From Treponema sp. (GTDB taxonomy: Bacteria > Spirochaetota > Spirochaetia > Treponematales > Treponemataceae), in NCBI GenBank assembly GCA_018384055.1, contig JAHAZL010000007.1, forward strand, positions 1 through 12,372: 12,372 bases of DNA. The letters are read 5' to 3'. Of the stretch, positions 5,681 to 12,372 are shown one piece after another. Numbering within the stretch: position 1 is the first letter of the stretch; every line of letters begins with the position of its first letter. Both the position numbers and the translations under genes were made by a program. The notes under the pieces are model-generated. The model did not search any database, was not told the origin of the DNA, and worked only from the letters and a program-made list of their open reading frames with translations.

Positions 5681-7264
5681 TCAGTCAAAATTGAATACGC
5701 TGATTTTTTTCAGGTATTGGTAGGCTTCATCAATTTCATGCACTGTGGAAATGAAAAAGTACTTTTCCATAAGCACAGTGCGGGCTGCAAGAACATCTTT
5801 CCTTTCGTGACTTTCAGGTTTCATGCAGGCCAGATAATCTTCTATGAATTCTGAAAGCTTGAAATCAGTTGTTTCAGCAACTGTGTTAATTTTGGAAACT
5901 ACCCATCTGTCCTTCATGTAGGTAACTTCTACTGCATCGTGGGTTTTTGTTGCGGCAAGAAGATCTTCTCCCGTCGTATCAAGTACTGTATAAGTAACAT
6001 GGAATTTCTTGACATCACCGCTCTTGATTTTGATTCCGTCTTCTTCTGTAAGGGGTTCAGGTTTTGTGTTTTTTCGTGGTCCTTCAACAAGGAGGCTTCC
6101 TTCTTTTCCGTCAATATAGAACTGTGAAAGACCAAAAATGTTGTGCCGAATCTGATTCTTAATGAGCCATGCTGCAGGATTCATGGTGTCTGACTGCCTG
6201 TCGTACATGGATCTGGTCCTTGATTTTAGGAATATGTTGCTGATTGCATCTATATGGTCGGAAAGTCCGTAAGTGCAGTTCTTGACAGCATCAACATTAA
6301 GGTCGTTCAAAGCGGTGTAATACATTTCAAGAGTTTCAAGTGAAGTAAGGCTTTTGCTTGTAGGTTTTTCAAGGGAAGTCTTCCTCAAGTTTCCGGCAAT
6401 GAGAAGAATTATTGCAGTGGCAATGGAAATGGAAATGATGGCTGTCTGCTTTGTGCGTACAAATCTTTTAGACTGAACTTTTTTCTTCTTAATTGAAGCA
6501 GCTGCTTCTGCATCCTTATAAAATTTTAAAAGTTCTTCTTCTGTGATTTCAGCTTTTCTATAGTTATCGAATGCATTTGAAGGGAAGCCTGTTGGTTTTG
6601 CGGAAAGTGCCCGTTCTGTAAATGATATGAGTTCCTTGTTTATTCCTGGAACAGTCCATTTTAGAAAAATGTAGTTTCCGTCAAGTATGTCAGCGGATCT
6701 TTTTTTTGTATCTTTTTCTGCAAAAGGAAAAATACCTGCAATTGCTTTGTAGACTAAAACTGCCTGTGTAAATCTTATGGCAGATTCCCTGTTCTGATTC
6801 TGATTGATGTAGATGCCGTTGCTTGAACTGAATGTTTCGTCTCCTGCAGACATTACTGCCATGGTCCAGAAGTTATATGGTAGGAAAAGAACTTTCTTGC
6901 AATCGTCTGATACAATGATTCCGCCGCAGCCAATGTTTGCAACCGGTGCCTTTGTTTCTATGGAATCCTCAAAGACTCCGCAAAGGATTTTTGCCAGATG
7001 TTGAATTTCTTCGTTTGTTCCTGCCTCAAGAATTTCGGATGCGATTTTTCCTCGGAATGCAGTCCCTGTCATGAAAATTATTCCGTCTTTTTCTTCTGTG
7101 GAATCAAAAGTCCATGGTGTGTAGTCCCATTTGTTTCCGTTCAATTCTGCAAGAACACCTTTTTCCTTTATCTTTTCTGCAAATCTTGTCTTTGCAAAGG
7201 TTTCTGAAGTCATGTTTGTATTTAATGCAATGGTGTTTTCTTCTATTTTTACAAGCTGAATCAT
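5681..7264 (-). CDS. Single-pass membrane protein with degenerate kinase-like cytoplasmic domain
   Basis: A 527-residue protein I cannot name. Residues 1-255 are soluble and resemble the C-lobe of a Ser/Thr protein kinase that lost its catalytic residues: GGIIVSDDCKKVLFLPYNF (114-132) sits where the catalytic loop and DFG strand would be. FTQAVLVYKAIAGIFPF (165-181) resembles the helix-F/GxxPF region, and VPGINKELISFTERALS (205-221) the last helices before the RP-type end. No HRD, no DFG and no glycine-rich loop are visible. A Lys/Arg-rich stretch (259-273) precedes one membrane helix (about 274-290), so the kinase-like part is cytoplasmic and residues 295-527 are outside. The outer part looks like a mixed alpha/beta ligand or scaffold domain (FHVTYTVLD, AVEVTYMKDRWVVSKI). 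No Shine-Dalgarno precedes the ATG. It is divergent from the DUF4230 gene. Confidence 0.6.
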   Translation of the reverse strand: MIQLVKIEENTIALNTNMTSETFAKTRFAEKIKEKGVLAELNGNKWDYTPWTFDSTEEKDGIIFMTGTAFRGKIASEILEAGTNEEIQHLAKILCGVFEDSIETKAPVANIGCGGIIVSDDCKKVLFLPYNFWTMAVMSAGDETFSSSNGIYINQNQNRESAIRFTQAVLVYKAIAGIFPFAEKDTKKRSADILDGNYIFLKWTVPGINKELISFTERALSAKPTGFPSNAFDNYRKAEITEEELLKFYKDAEAAASIKKKKVQSKRFVRTKQTAIISISIATAIILLIAGNLRKTSLEKPTSKSLTSLETLEMYYTALNDLNVDAVKNCTYGLSDHIDAISNIFLKSRTRSMYDRQSDTMNPAAWLIKNQIRHNIFGLSQFYIDGKEGSLLVEGPRKNTKPEPLTEEDGIKIKSGDVKKFHVTYTVLDTTGEDLLAATKTHDAVEVTYMKDRWVVSKINTVAETTDFKLSEFIEDYLACMKPESHERKDVLAARTVLMEKYFFISTVHEIDEAYQYLKKISVFNFD

Positions 7265-7333
7265 GATTTAAAAAATAATGGAAAAACAGCCTAAAAACAA
7301 GCGAGAAAAAACAATAAGTGGTATACTTAAGGC
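7265..7333. promoter_or_regulatory. Short divergent promoter region, possibly leaderless on both sides
   Basis: Only 69 bases separate the two divergent ATGs. On the + strand TATACT (7322-7327) lies six bases before ATG 7334, so the transcript would start at or next to the start codon; no good -35 box is visible. On the - strand TTGTTT and TATTTT are spaced by 17 bases, and TATTTT ends about seven bases before the ATG at 7264. Neither gene has a usable Shine-Dalgarno. Leaderless or near-leaderless mRNAs are inferred. Confidence 0.4.
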
Positions 7334-7906
7334 ATGAAGTTAAGATCAATTAAATACCTGTTTATCTCAGTAGTAATTGCTGCCGCCGCAGCATTTGGTT
7401 TCATGGCATGGAAGAAGATGTTTGAAGTCAAAATTGAGCGTACCCATCAGGCTTTGACGAATCAGGTCCTTCATGTTGCTGAATTGACGGCAATTAAAAA
7501 CAGTTACAGTGATATTGTAAGCATAAAAAAATCTGCTGCAGGTGGAATGGCAAAATCCTATGCCATCATAAAATTTTCAGGCATCGTCAGAATCGGTGTG
7601 GAAGACCTTGCGAAATCACAGGTAAGCATAAATCCTGATGGAAAAGAAGTTGAGATAAAGATTCCTCATTGTACAATCATTGATAATACTCTTGTTTCGC
7701 AGGAAGTCTTTGATGAAAAGAAAAGTCTATTTGTTCCTATCACGACACAGGAAATTTTTGATGAGATAAATATGGCAATGGCTGACTATGGGCTTGCGGC
7801 AGAGCGAAACGGCATTGTAAAGGAAGCCGATGCAAGACTCATAGAACTGGTGAGTGCCACTGTGAAAGGTTTTGGCTTTGAAAAAGTAAAGGTAACTCTC
7901 TTTTGA
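7334..7906 (+). CDS. DUF4230-like membrane-anchored protein
   Basis: 190 residues with one N-terminal membrane segment (about 8-25, ISVVIAAAAAFGFMAW) and the rest outside. The body follows the DUF4230 pattern as I remember it: LHVAELTAIKNSYSDIV (46-62), AIIKFSGIVRIGVEDLAKSQVSI (about 77-99), VEIKIPHCTIIDNTL, and a final alpha-helix with A-x-x-LIELVSATVKGFGF before a short beta strand. The family function is unknown. Length and order are normal, with no sign of truncation. It starts a rightward pair with the LysR gene (30-base gap) and shares its promoter region with the kinase-like membrane protein, which may mean shared control. The ATG lies six bases after a putative -10 box, and AAGG is too close to be a standard ribosome binding site. 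Confidence 0.65.
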   Translation: MKLRSIKYLFISVVIAAAAAFGFMAWKKMFEVKIERTHQALTNQVLHVAELTAIKNSYSDIVSIKKSAAGGMAKSYAIIKFSGIVRIGVEDLAKSQVSINPDGKEVEIKIPHCTIIDNTLVSQEVFDEKKSLFVPITTQEIFDEINMAMADYGLAAERNGIVKEADARLIELVSATVKGFGFEKVKVTLF

Positions 7907-7936
7907 ATTTAGTTTAAGAATTTTGGATGCAAAAAA

Positions 7937-8869
7937 ATGACGCTGCAGCAATTAAAATACATCATCGGAGTTTCAGAGACAGGTTCCATCAACAAGGCAT
8001 CCGAGTGCCTTTATGTTTCACAGCCATCCCTTACAGCTGCCATAAAAGATGTTGAGCATGAATTCAGCATTACCATTTTCAACAGGTCGTCAAAGGGGAT
8101 TAGCCTGACGAGTGAAGGAAAGGAATTCATTCAGTATGCAAGGCAAGTTTATGCCCAGTATGAAAACCTTGTAGATCGCTTTGGGGATGAAAACAAGTTC
8201 AAACGAAAAAAGCATTTTGCCGTTTCAACCCAGCATTATTCATTTGCCGTAAAATCTTTTGTTGAAATGGTAAAGAAATTTGATACTTCAGAATACGAAT
8301 TTGCCATCAACGAAACCCGCACCCGGGCAATAGTAGAAGATGTTGCAACGGGTAGAAGTGAAATAGGAATTCTTTTCTTAAGTGACTTTAACCGCAAGGC
8401 CATGACAAAACTTCTTAATGCCAATGATCTGGTTTTTGAAAAGTTGATTACCTGCGATGCTTATGTTTACCTCTGGAAAAAACATCCTCTGGCAAAAGAA
8501 AAATCAATTTCATTTGAACAGCTTAAAGATTACCCTTGCTTGAGTTTTGATCAGAACGAGTCTTCCGCCTTCTATTATGCGGAAGAAATTTTGACTGAAA
8601 ATGAATATCCAAAAATGATCAAGACAACAGACCGTGCAACAAACCTTAACCTCATGGTAGGACTCAATGCATATACTTTGTGTTCTGGCATCATCTGCCA
8701 AGAGCTGAACGGCAGTGAATTTGTTGCAGTTCCTTTTGAAGCAGACAAGGACAATCCTAACAGCAAGATGGAAATCGGTTACATCACCAAAAAAAATATA
8801 GTCCTTTCCGATACCGGAGAGGACTACCTAAAGGAATTGAAAAAATATCTTGCCAGGTGCAAGCAGTAA
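7937..8869 (+). CDS. LysR-family transcriptional regulator
   Basis: A 310-residue regulator with the classic layout. Residues 1-60 form the winged helix-turn-helix: LQQLKYIIGVSETGSINKAS, then YVSQPSLTAAIKDVEHEFSITIFNRSSKGISLTSEG. A coiled linker helix (about 62-85) follows. Residues about 90-305 are the periplasmic-binding-like effector domain, with HPLAKEKSISFEQLKDYPCLSF typical of its second lobe. It would bind DNA as a tetramer and respond to a small molecule that cannot be inferred. It follows the DUF4230 gene by 30 bases, so they are perhaps co-transcribed. No metabolic operon adjoins it; the divergent spacer at 7265-7333 or a distant locus could be its target. The start is the first ATG, with a weak GGA about nine bases upstream. 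It converges on the ABC-F gene with only two bases between stops. Confidence 0.88.
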   Translation: MTLQQLKYIIGVSETGSINKASECLYVSQPSLTAAIKDVEHEFSITIFNRSSKGISLTSEGKEFIQYARQVYAQYENLVDRFGDENKFKRKKHFAVSTQHYSFAVKSFVEMVKKFDTSEYEFAINETRTRAIVEDVATGRSEIGILFLSDFNRKAMTKLLNANDLVFEKLITCDAYVYLWKKHPLAKEKSISFEQLKDYPCLSFDQNESSAFYYAEEILTENEYPKMIKTTDRATNLNLMVGLNAYTLCSGIICQELNGSEFVAVPFEADKDNPNSKMEIGYITKKNIVLSDTGEDYLKELKKYLARCKQ

Positions 8870-8871
8870 GA

Positions 8872-10818
8872 TTACTGTAGATCCGCAAGTTCTTCCCAGC
8901 GGCTGTAGGCGGCTTCCAGCTTTGCTTCCAGTTCGCTGTATTCCTGTCCCGCCTTCTGGGCTTTTGTATAATCGCTGTCGGCCATGGCAGTTTCAAGTTC
9001 ACTTTTCTTTTCTTCCCATTCCGCAATGTTCTTTTCAAGTTCTTCAAATTCCTTCTGTTCCTTGAAAGACATCTTTCGTTTCTTTTCCTGTGGTAAGGCG
9101 GAGGAATTTGCCGTCTGGTTGTTCGTACTTGCACCGACTGCTTCTGCGGCCTTGTTTGCCGCTGCCTGTGCTTTCATTGCATCTTTTTCTGCGGCGCGTT
9201 TTTCCTCGCGATAATCAATGTATTCGGAACATTTGCCTACAAAGCCTGAAACGCTGCCGTCATTTTCAAGAACGAACATTGTATCCGCTACCTTGTCCAT
9301 AAAGTAACGGTCATGGCTTACAATCAGGAGGCATCCTCCAAAGTCCAAAAGGAATTTTTCAAGGATGTTCATTGTAAAGATGTCAAAGTCGTTGGTCGGT
9401 TCGTCAAGGATGATGAAGTTTGGGTTGCTTATTAAAAGGCGAACAAGGTAAAGCCTCTTTCTTTCTCCGCCGCTTAAGGTACTTACTGCACTGTGCTGGA
9501 TTCTTCCTTCAAAACCAAACTGTTCTAGGAAAAGTCCTGCACTCAAAACAGTTCCGTCGGCAGTCTTCATGATGTCGGCCGCTTCCTTGATGTATTCAAG
9601 GACCGTAAGACTTGTGTTTTCAAAAACAGGATTCTGCTCGTAGTAGGCAACGAAAGTGTTTTCGCCTTTTACAACGGTTCCTTCATCTGCCTGGGTTTTC
9701 CCTGTAATGATGTTCAGAAGGGTAGTTTTCCCGCTTCCGTTGTCTCCGAAAATTCCTATCTTCTCACCCTTGTTAAATGTGTATGAAAAATTCTTAAGGA
9801 CAGGATGATTGTCCTTGTTTTCTGCAAATCCCTTGGCAAAGTTTTTTGAAATGTTGTGAAGTTCAAGGACCTTTCCCCCAAGGCGGCGGCCTTCCACATG
9901 GAATGTGAATCCCTTGTCCTCCTGAAATTTTTCGCGGTTGATCAAAGCCATGTCGCGCTGAATTCTTGCCTTTGCTTTAGTTCCTCGGGCACAAGGTCCA
10001 CGGCGGAGCCAGTCCCTTTCAAATCGGAGTACAGATTCAATTCTTCGTTCCGTGTTTGCTTCTATTTCTGCTTCAGTTTCTTTCTTTTCAAGGTATGTCG
10101 AATAATTTCCCACATAAAGCTTTACGCGGTTGCGGTCAAGCTCGTAAATGTTGTTGCAGACAGCATCAAGAAAATAGCGGTCATGTGTTACCATGAGTAC
10201 CGAACGCTTTGTTTCTGCAAGGTAGTTCTGAAGCCACCAGATGGTGCTGATGTCAAGATGGTTTGTAGGTTCGTCAAGCAAAAGAAGTTTTGTGTCTTCA
10301 ACAAGAACCTGGGCAAGGGCAACCTTCTTTATCATGCCGCCTGAAAGTTCTCCCATTTTGCGGTCCATGTCATTGATGCCCAGGGTGCTCAAAATTGATT
10401 TTACCTGTGCTTCGTAGTTCCAGAGGTCACCGGCATTCATTCTTACAGTAAGTTCGTCGAATTTTTTCTGGATGCTTTCCGATGCTGAATCTTCAAGTTT
10501 AAGGCAGATGTCCTCGTAGTCGCGGATAATCTTGAGCTTTGGGCTGTCAGATTTGAAAACATGGTCACGAATTGTATCTTCCTTGTCGTAGACTGGATTC
10601 TGAGGAAGAAAAGAAACGCCGGCTTCCTTGTTTATTACGACGGTTCCACGGTCAGGTTCAAGAACACCTGCAATTGTATTGAGGAGGGTAGATTTACCGG
10701 TTCCGTTGCGTCCAATAAGGGCGGCCTTGTCTCCTTCGTTGAGACCGAATGTAACATCTGTAAAAAGGTAATTTTCGCGGCTGAGTTTTGCAAGCCCACT
10801 TATGGATAGAAGATTCAT
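8872..10818 (-). CDS. uup: ABC-F family ATPase, Uup-like
   Basis: 648 residues with two ABC domains, no membrane segments, and a C-terminal coiled coil, as in Uup. ABC-F proteins act on ribosomes; Uup has also been linked to transposon precise excision and branched-DNA processing. Domain 1: Walker A GRNGTGKST (36-44), signature LSGGMIKK (158-165), Walker B LLLLDEPTNHLD (178-189), switch THDRYF. Domain 2: GDNGSGKTT (358-366), LSGGERKR (448-455), FIILDEPTNDFD (468-479), SHDRYF. The linker has RRGPCARGTKAKARIQR (272-288), like the RRGxxAR stretch of Uup. An Ala-rich spacer (540-565) leads to the charged coiled coil KMSFKEQKEFEELEKNIAEW and beyond (582-648). The start is the first ATG; no strong ribosome binding site precedes it, and the palindromic repeat ends 40 bases upstream. 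The Uup assignment versus another ABC-F subgroup rests on the C-terminal coil. Confidence 0.88.
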   Translation of the reverse strand: MNLLSISGLAKLSRENYLFTDVTFGLNEGDKAALIGRNGTGKSTLLNTIAGVLEPDRGTVVINKEAGVSFLPQNPVYDKEDTIRDHVFKSDSPKLKIIRDYEDICLKLEDSASESIQKKFDELTVRMNAGDLWNYEAQVKSILSTLGINDMDRKMGELSGGMIKKVALAQVLVEDTKLLLLDEPTNHLDISTIWWLQNYLAETKRSVLMVTHDRYFLDAVCNNIYELDRNRVKLYVGNYSTYLEKKETEAEIEANTERRIESVLRFERDWLRRGPCARGTKAKARIQRDMALINREKFQEDKGFTFHVEGRRLGGKVLELHNISKNFAKGFAENKDNHPVLKNFSYTFNKGEKIGIFGDNGSGKTTLLNIITGKTQADEGTVVKGENTFVAYYEQNPVFENTSLTVLEYIKEAADIMKTADGTVLSAGLFLEQFGFEGRIQHSAVSTLSGGERKRLYLVRLLISNPNFIILDEPTNDFDIFTMNILEKFLLDFGGCLLIVSHDRYFMDKVADTMFVLENDGSVSGFVGKCSEYIDYREEKRAAEKDAMKAQAAANKAAEAVGASTNNQTANSSALPQEKKRKMSFKEQKEFEELEKNIAEWEEKKSELETAMADSDYTKAQKAGQEYSELEAKLEAAYSRWEELADLQ

Positions 10819-10857
10819 AGAAATGAATTTTATTTATTGTAGGGATTTGTGCAAGGG

Positions 10858-10982
10858 GGCGCCCCGTCATTGCAAGGAATGGCGCCCCGTCATTGCGAGG
10901 AGCCTGCGACGAAGCAATCCACGCGTGCCTTTGTTTTTTCCGGCATGTGGATTGCCACGCTGGTTCCCAACTCGCAATGACG
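10858..10982. repeat. MITE-like palindromic element with duplicated end
   Basis: CGTCATTGCGAG (10888-10899) and CTCGCAATGACG (10971-10982) are perfect 12-bp inverted ends of a 95-bp element. Inside, GCAATCCAC (10914-10922) pairs with GTGGATTGC (10947-10955). Left of it, a 21-base segment at 10858-10878 repeats 10881-10901 with one difference (GGCGCCCCGTCATTGC shared), a tandem copy of the element's outer end. From memory, GTCATTGCGAGGAGC...GAAGCAATCC elements are dispersed in many bacterial genomes. There is no transposase here, so it would be moved in trans. It lies between the CobW and ABC-F genes, 14 bases after the CobW stop, and could act as a terminator for it. Confidence 0.75.
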
Positions 10983-10996
10983 ACTAAGGATTCCGA

Positions 10997-12277
10997 TTAT
11001 GCCAGACAGGCATCCAGTTCTGCGCTGATCTTTGCCTTGTCCAGGTTCTGACCGATTACACAGAGTTTTATCATTCTGTCGCCGACAGTTTCATCCCATT
11101 CTTCCTTGATCTTAGGATTTGCTTCAAGGATTTCTTTCTGTTCCTTTGCAGGACATGCAGCAACCCACTGTCCACTGTAACCTGCAGAAATCTGGCGTCC
11201 TGAAGTTTCAAAAACCCAAGCCATTTCGGGTTCGTCGCTGAACCACATCAATCCCTTGCAGCGGATGATGTTGCGTGGCCAGTTGTTTGCGTATTCATCC
11301 AGCTTCTGGCGGTCAAATGCCTTGCGGCGGTAGTAAATGAAGGTTCCGATTCCATATTCGTCTTCGCTTTCGCCTTCGTGCTTGTGTTCATGATGGTGGT
11401 GATGATGGCAGTGTTCGTCGCAGTGATGTCCTTCTTCGCCGTGTGCCGGATTGTCGTGGTCCTCATGGTCGTGGTCGTGATGGTGTTCGTGTTCTTCATG
11501 GTCGTGATGATGCTCGTGTTCATCGTGGTCGTGATGATGCTCGTGTTCATCGTGGTCGTCATCATCTTCTACTTCGTCTTCTTCAAGATGCTTGCACCAG
11601 CCTGCGCTTGCGTAAACTTTGTCGAATTCAAATGAACCTGTTCCCATAACCTTTGAAACTTCAACATTACCGTGGTCTGTTTCGATGATGTTTACTCCTG
11701 GGTGGAGAACTTCGATAACCTTGCGTACTTTCTTGAACTGGTCTTCAGTAACAAGATCCTTCTTGTTGATGACAAGGGTAGAACAGAATTCAATCTGCTG
11801 AACAAGGAGGCTTTCGATGTCTTCTTCTCCCATTGCTTCCTTTGCGAGAAGTTTGTCACCGCCTGCAAATTCATCGACAAGACGTGCGGCATCAACAACG
11901 CCGACAACGTTGTCAAGCTTTCCGTTTTTGATGAGTTCAAGTTCCTGGGCGATTGGCATTGGTTCACATACGCCGGAAGCTTCGATCATGATGTAGTCGA
12001 ATTTTCCGCTCTTGATGAGATTTTCGATGTTCTTGACCATATCGCTCTTGAGGGTGCAGCAGAGGCATCCGTTTGTCATAGGAACGATGCTTGTTGTGTC
12101 TGTGATCTTTGCTCCATCAGCAATGAGTTTTGCATCAACGTTTACTTCGCCAATGTCATTGACGATGACTGCAACTTTATATCCTTCCTGATTGGAAAGA
12201 ACCTGGTTCATGAGAGTTGTTTTCCCTGCTCCGAGATATCCGCAGAGCAATGTGATAGGTGTAGGTTTCTTTGCCAT
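10997..12277 (-). CDS. CobW/COG0523 G3E-family GTPase, putative zinc metallochaperone
   Basis: 426 residues. G3E GTPases of this branch deliver or insert metals, often zinc, at the cost of GTP. The GTPase part has Walker A GYLGAGKTTL (13-22), the metal-binding GCLCC (Cys71, Cys73, Cys74), IEASGVCEP (98-106) and the guanine-specificity motif NKKD (171-174). Residues 232-300 form an acidic, histidine-rich insert with three 9-residue repeats of HDEHEHHHD type (242-268), then HHCDEHCHHHHHH (284-296). The C-terminal CobW_C domain follows: YYRRKAFDRQKLDEY, then IIRCKGLMWF (337-346), and WVFETSGRQISAG. AGGGG six bases upstream supports the ATG. This C-terminal layout fits COG0523 proteins such as YciC/YjiA-type chaperones. 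It is not the cobalamin cobaltochelatase accessory protein by context. Metal identity is inferred from the His-rich loop. Confidence 0.9.
   Translation of the reverse strand: MAKKPTPITLLCGYLGAGKTTLMNQVLSNQEGYKVAVIVNDIGEVNVDAKLIADGAKITDTTSIVPMTNGCLCCTLKSDMVKNIENLIKSGKFDYIMIEASGVCEPMPIAQELELIKNGKLDNVVGVVDAARLVDEFAGGDKLLAKEAMGEEDIESLLVQQIEFCSTLVINKKDLVTEDQFKKVRKVIEVLHPGVNIIETDHGNVEVSKVMGTGSFEFDKVYASAGWCKHLEEDEVEDDDDHDEHEHHHDHDEHEHHHDHEEHEHHHDHDHEDHDNPAHGEEGHHCDEHCHHHHHHEHKHEGESEDEYGIGTFIYYRRKAFDRQKLDEYANNWPRNIIRCKGLMWFSDEPEMAWVFETSGRQISAGYSGQWVAACPAKEQKEILEANPKIKEEWDETVGDRMIKLCVIGQNLDKAKISAELDACLA
11474..11554. repeat. Tandem 27-bp repeat inside the CobW-like gene
   Basis: Three head-to-tail 27-base units encode the 9-residue His/Asp/Glu repeats: 11528-11554 and 11501-11527 are identical, and 11474-11500 differs at several bases and changes one Asp to Glu. 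Units are in frame, so gain or loss of a copy would change the metal-binding capacity without a frameshift. Confidence 0.85.
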
Positions 12278-12281
12278 GATG

Positions 12282-12339
12282 ATCCCCTAAAAAAATCTTT
12301 ATGTTTATAGAAGATACTAAATTTTCCTTAAAATTGCAA
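12282..12339 (-). promoter_or_regulatory. Promoter, possible operator and ribosome binding site of the CobW-like gene
   Basis: On the minus strand TTGCAA (12334-12339) and TATCTT (12311-12316) are spaced by exactly 17 bases. AATTTT-CCTT-AAAATT (12320-12335) is a dyad between the boxes, suited to a repressor; Zur-type repressors often control such genes, but this AT-rich dyad is not a recognised Zur box. AGGGG lies six bases before ATG 12277. Confidence 0.4.
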
Positions 12340-12372
12340 AACTGCCGGAACAAAGACAAGTCCGCCGTGAAT

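Noticed and set aside
11474..11554. 27-bp tandem repeat as a possible CRISPR
   Set aside because: Units are contiguous with no spacers and are in frame within a coding region.
11248..11649. Several low-complexity open frames opposite or out of frame with the CobW gene
   Set aside because: They are by-products of the His-rich tandem repeat; Met/Thr- or Val/Phe-rich translations have no protein character.

Overview
The window reads as chromosomal DNA of an anaerobic, AT-leaning bacterium, most likely a spirochaete close to host-associated Treponema. This assignment is an inference from protein flavour: an EEP-family lipoprotein with a relaxed lipobox, a propionyl/methylmalonyl-CoA carboxyltransferase, a DUF4230 protein, Uup-type ABC-F, and orphan signalling fragments. 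No rRNA or other marker gene is present to prove it. No phage, plasmid, CRISPR or transposase gene is seen.

Layout from left to right. Bases 1-276 hold a small repeat cluster (three copies of a GGGGACAGACCCC-type motif, one inverted), an AT-rich palindrome and a hairpin just before the first ribosome binding site. A secreted endonuclease/exonuclease/phosphatase-like lipoprotein follows on the + strand (277-1305). Convergent to it, on the - strand, is a probable transcription unit azlC-azlD (amino-acid export), an orphan response regulator with a kinase-derived but histidine-less N-terminus, and a small exported protein of unknown function (3640 down to 1325). Bases 3641-3984 carry no intact gene: they hold a 3' remnant of an HD-GYP gene on the + strand, running into a 129-bp palindromic repeat with two self-similar hairpins. 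Next is a carboxyltransferase gene with a near-consensus promoter (5484 down to 3985).

The middle part (5681-8869) is the least familiar. A 527-residue single-pass membrane protein, whose cytoplasmic half looks like a decayed Ser/Thr protein kinase, is divergent over a 69-bp spacer from a DUF4230 membrane protein, which is followed by a LysR regulator. The right part holds a Uup-like ABC-F ATPase (8872-10818), a 95-bp palindromic MITE-like element with a partial duplication of its end (10858-10982), and a CobW/G3E metallochaperone with a histidine-rich tandem-repeat loop (10997-12277).

Functionally these are mostly independent housekeeping or accessory units: nutrient scavenging and export, CoA-ester carboxylation, translation-associated ATPase, zinc handling. 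The best candidates for something undescribed are the pseudokinase/DUF4230 divergent pair, the H-to-N degenerate DHp-REC protein, and the 129-bp repeat whose hairpins show compensatory base changes. I see no complete novel defence or biosynthetic system.
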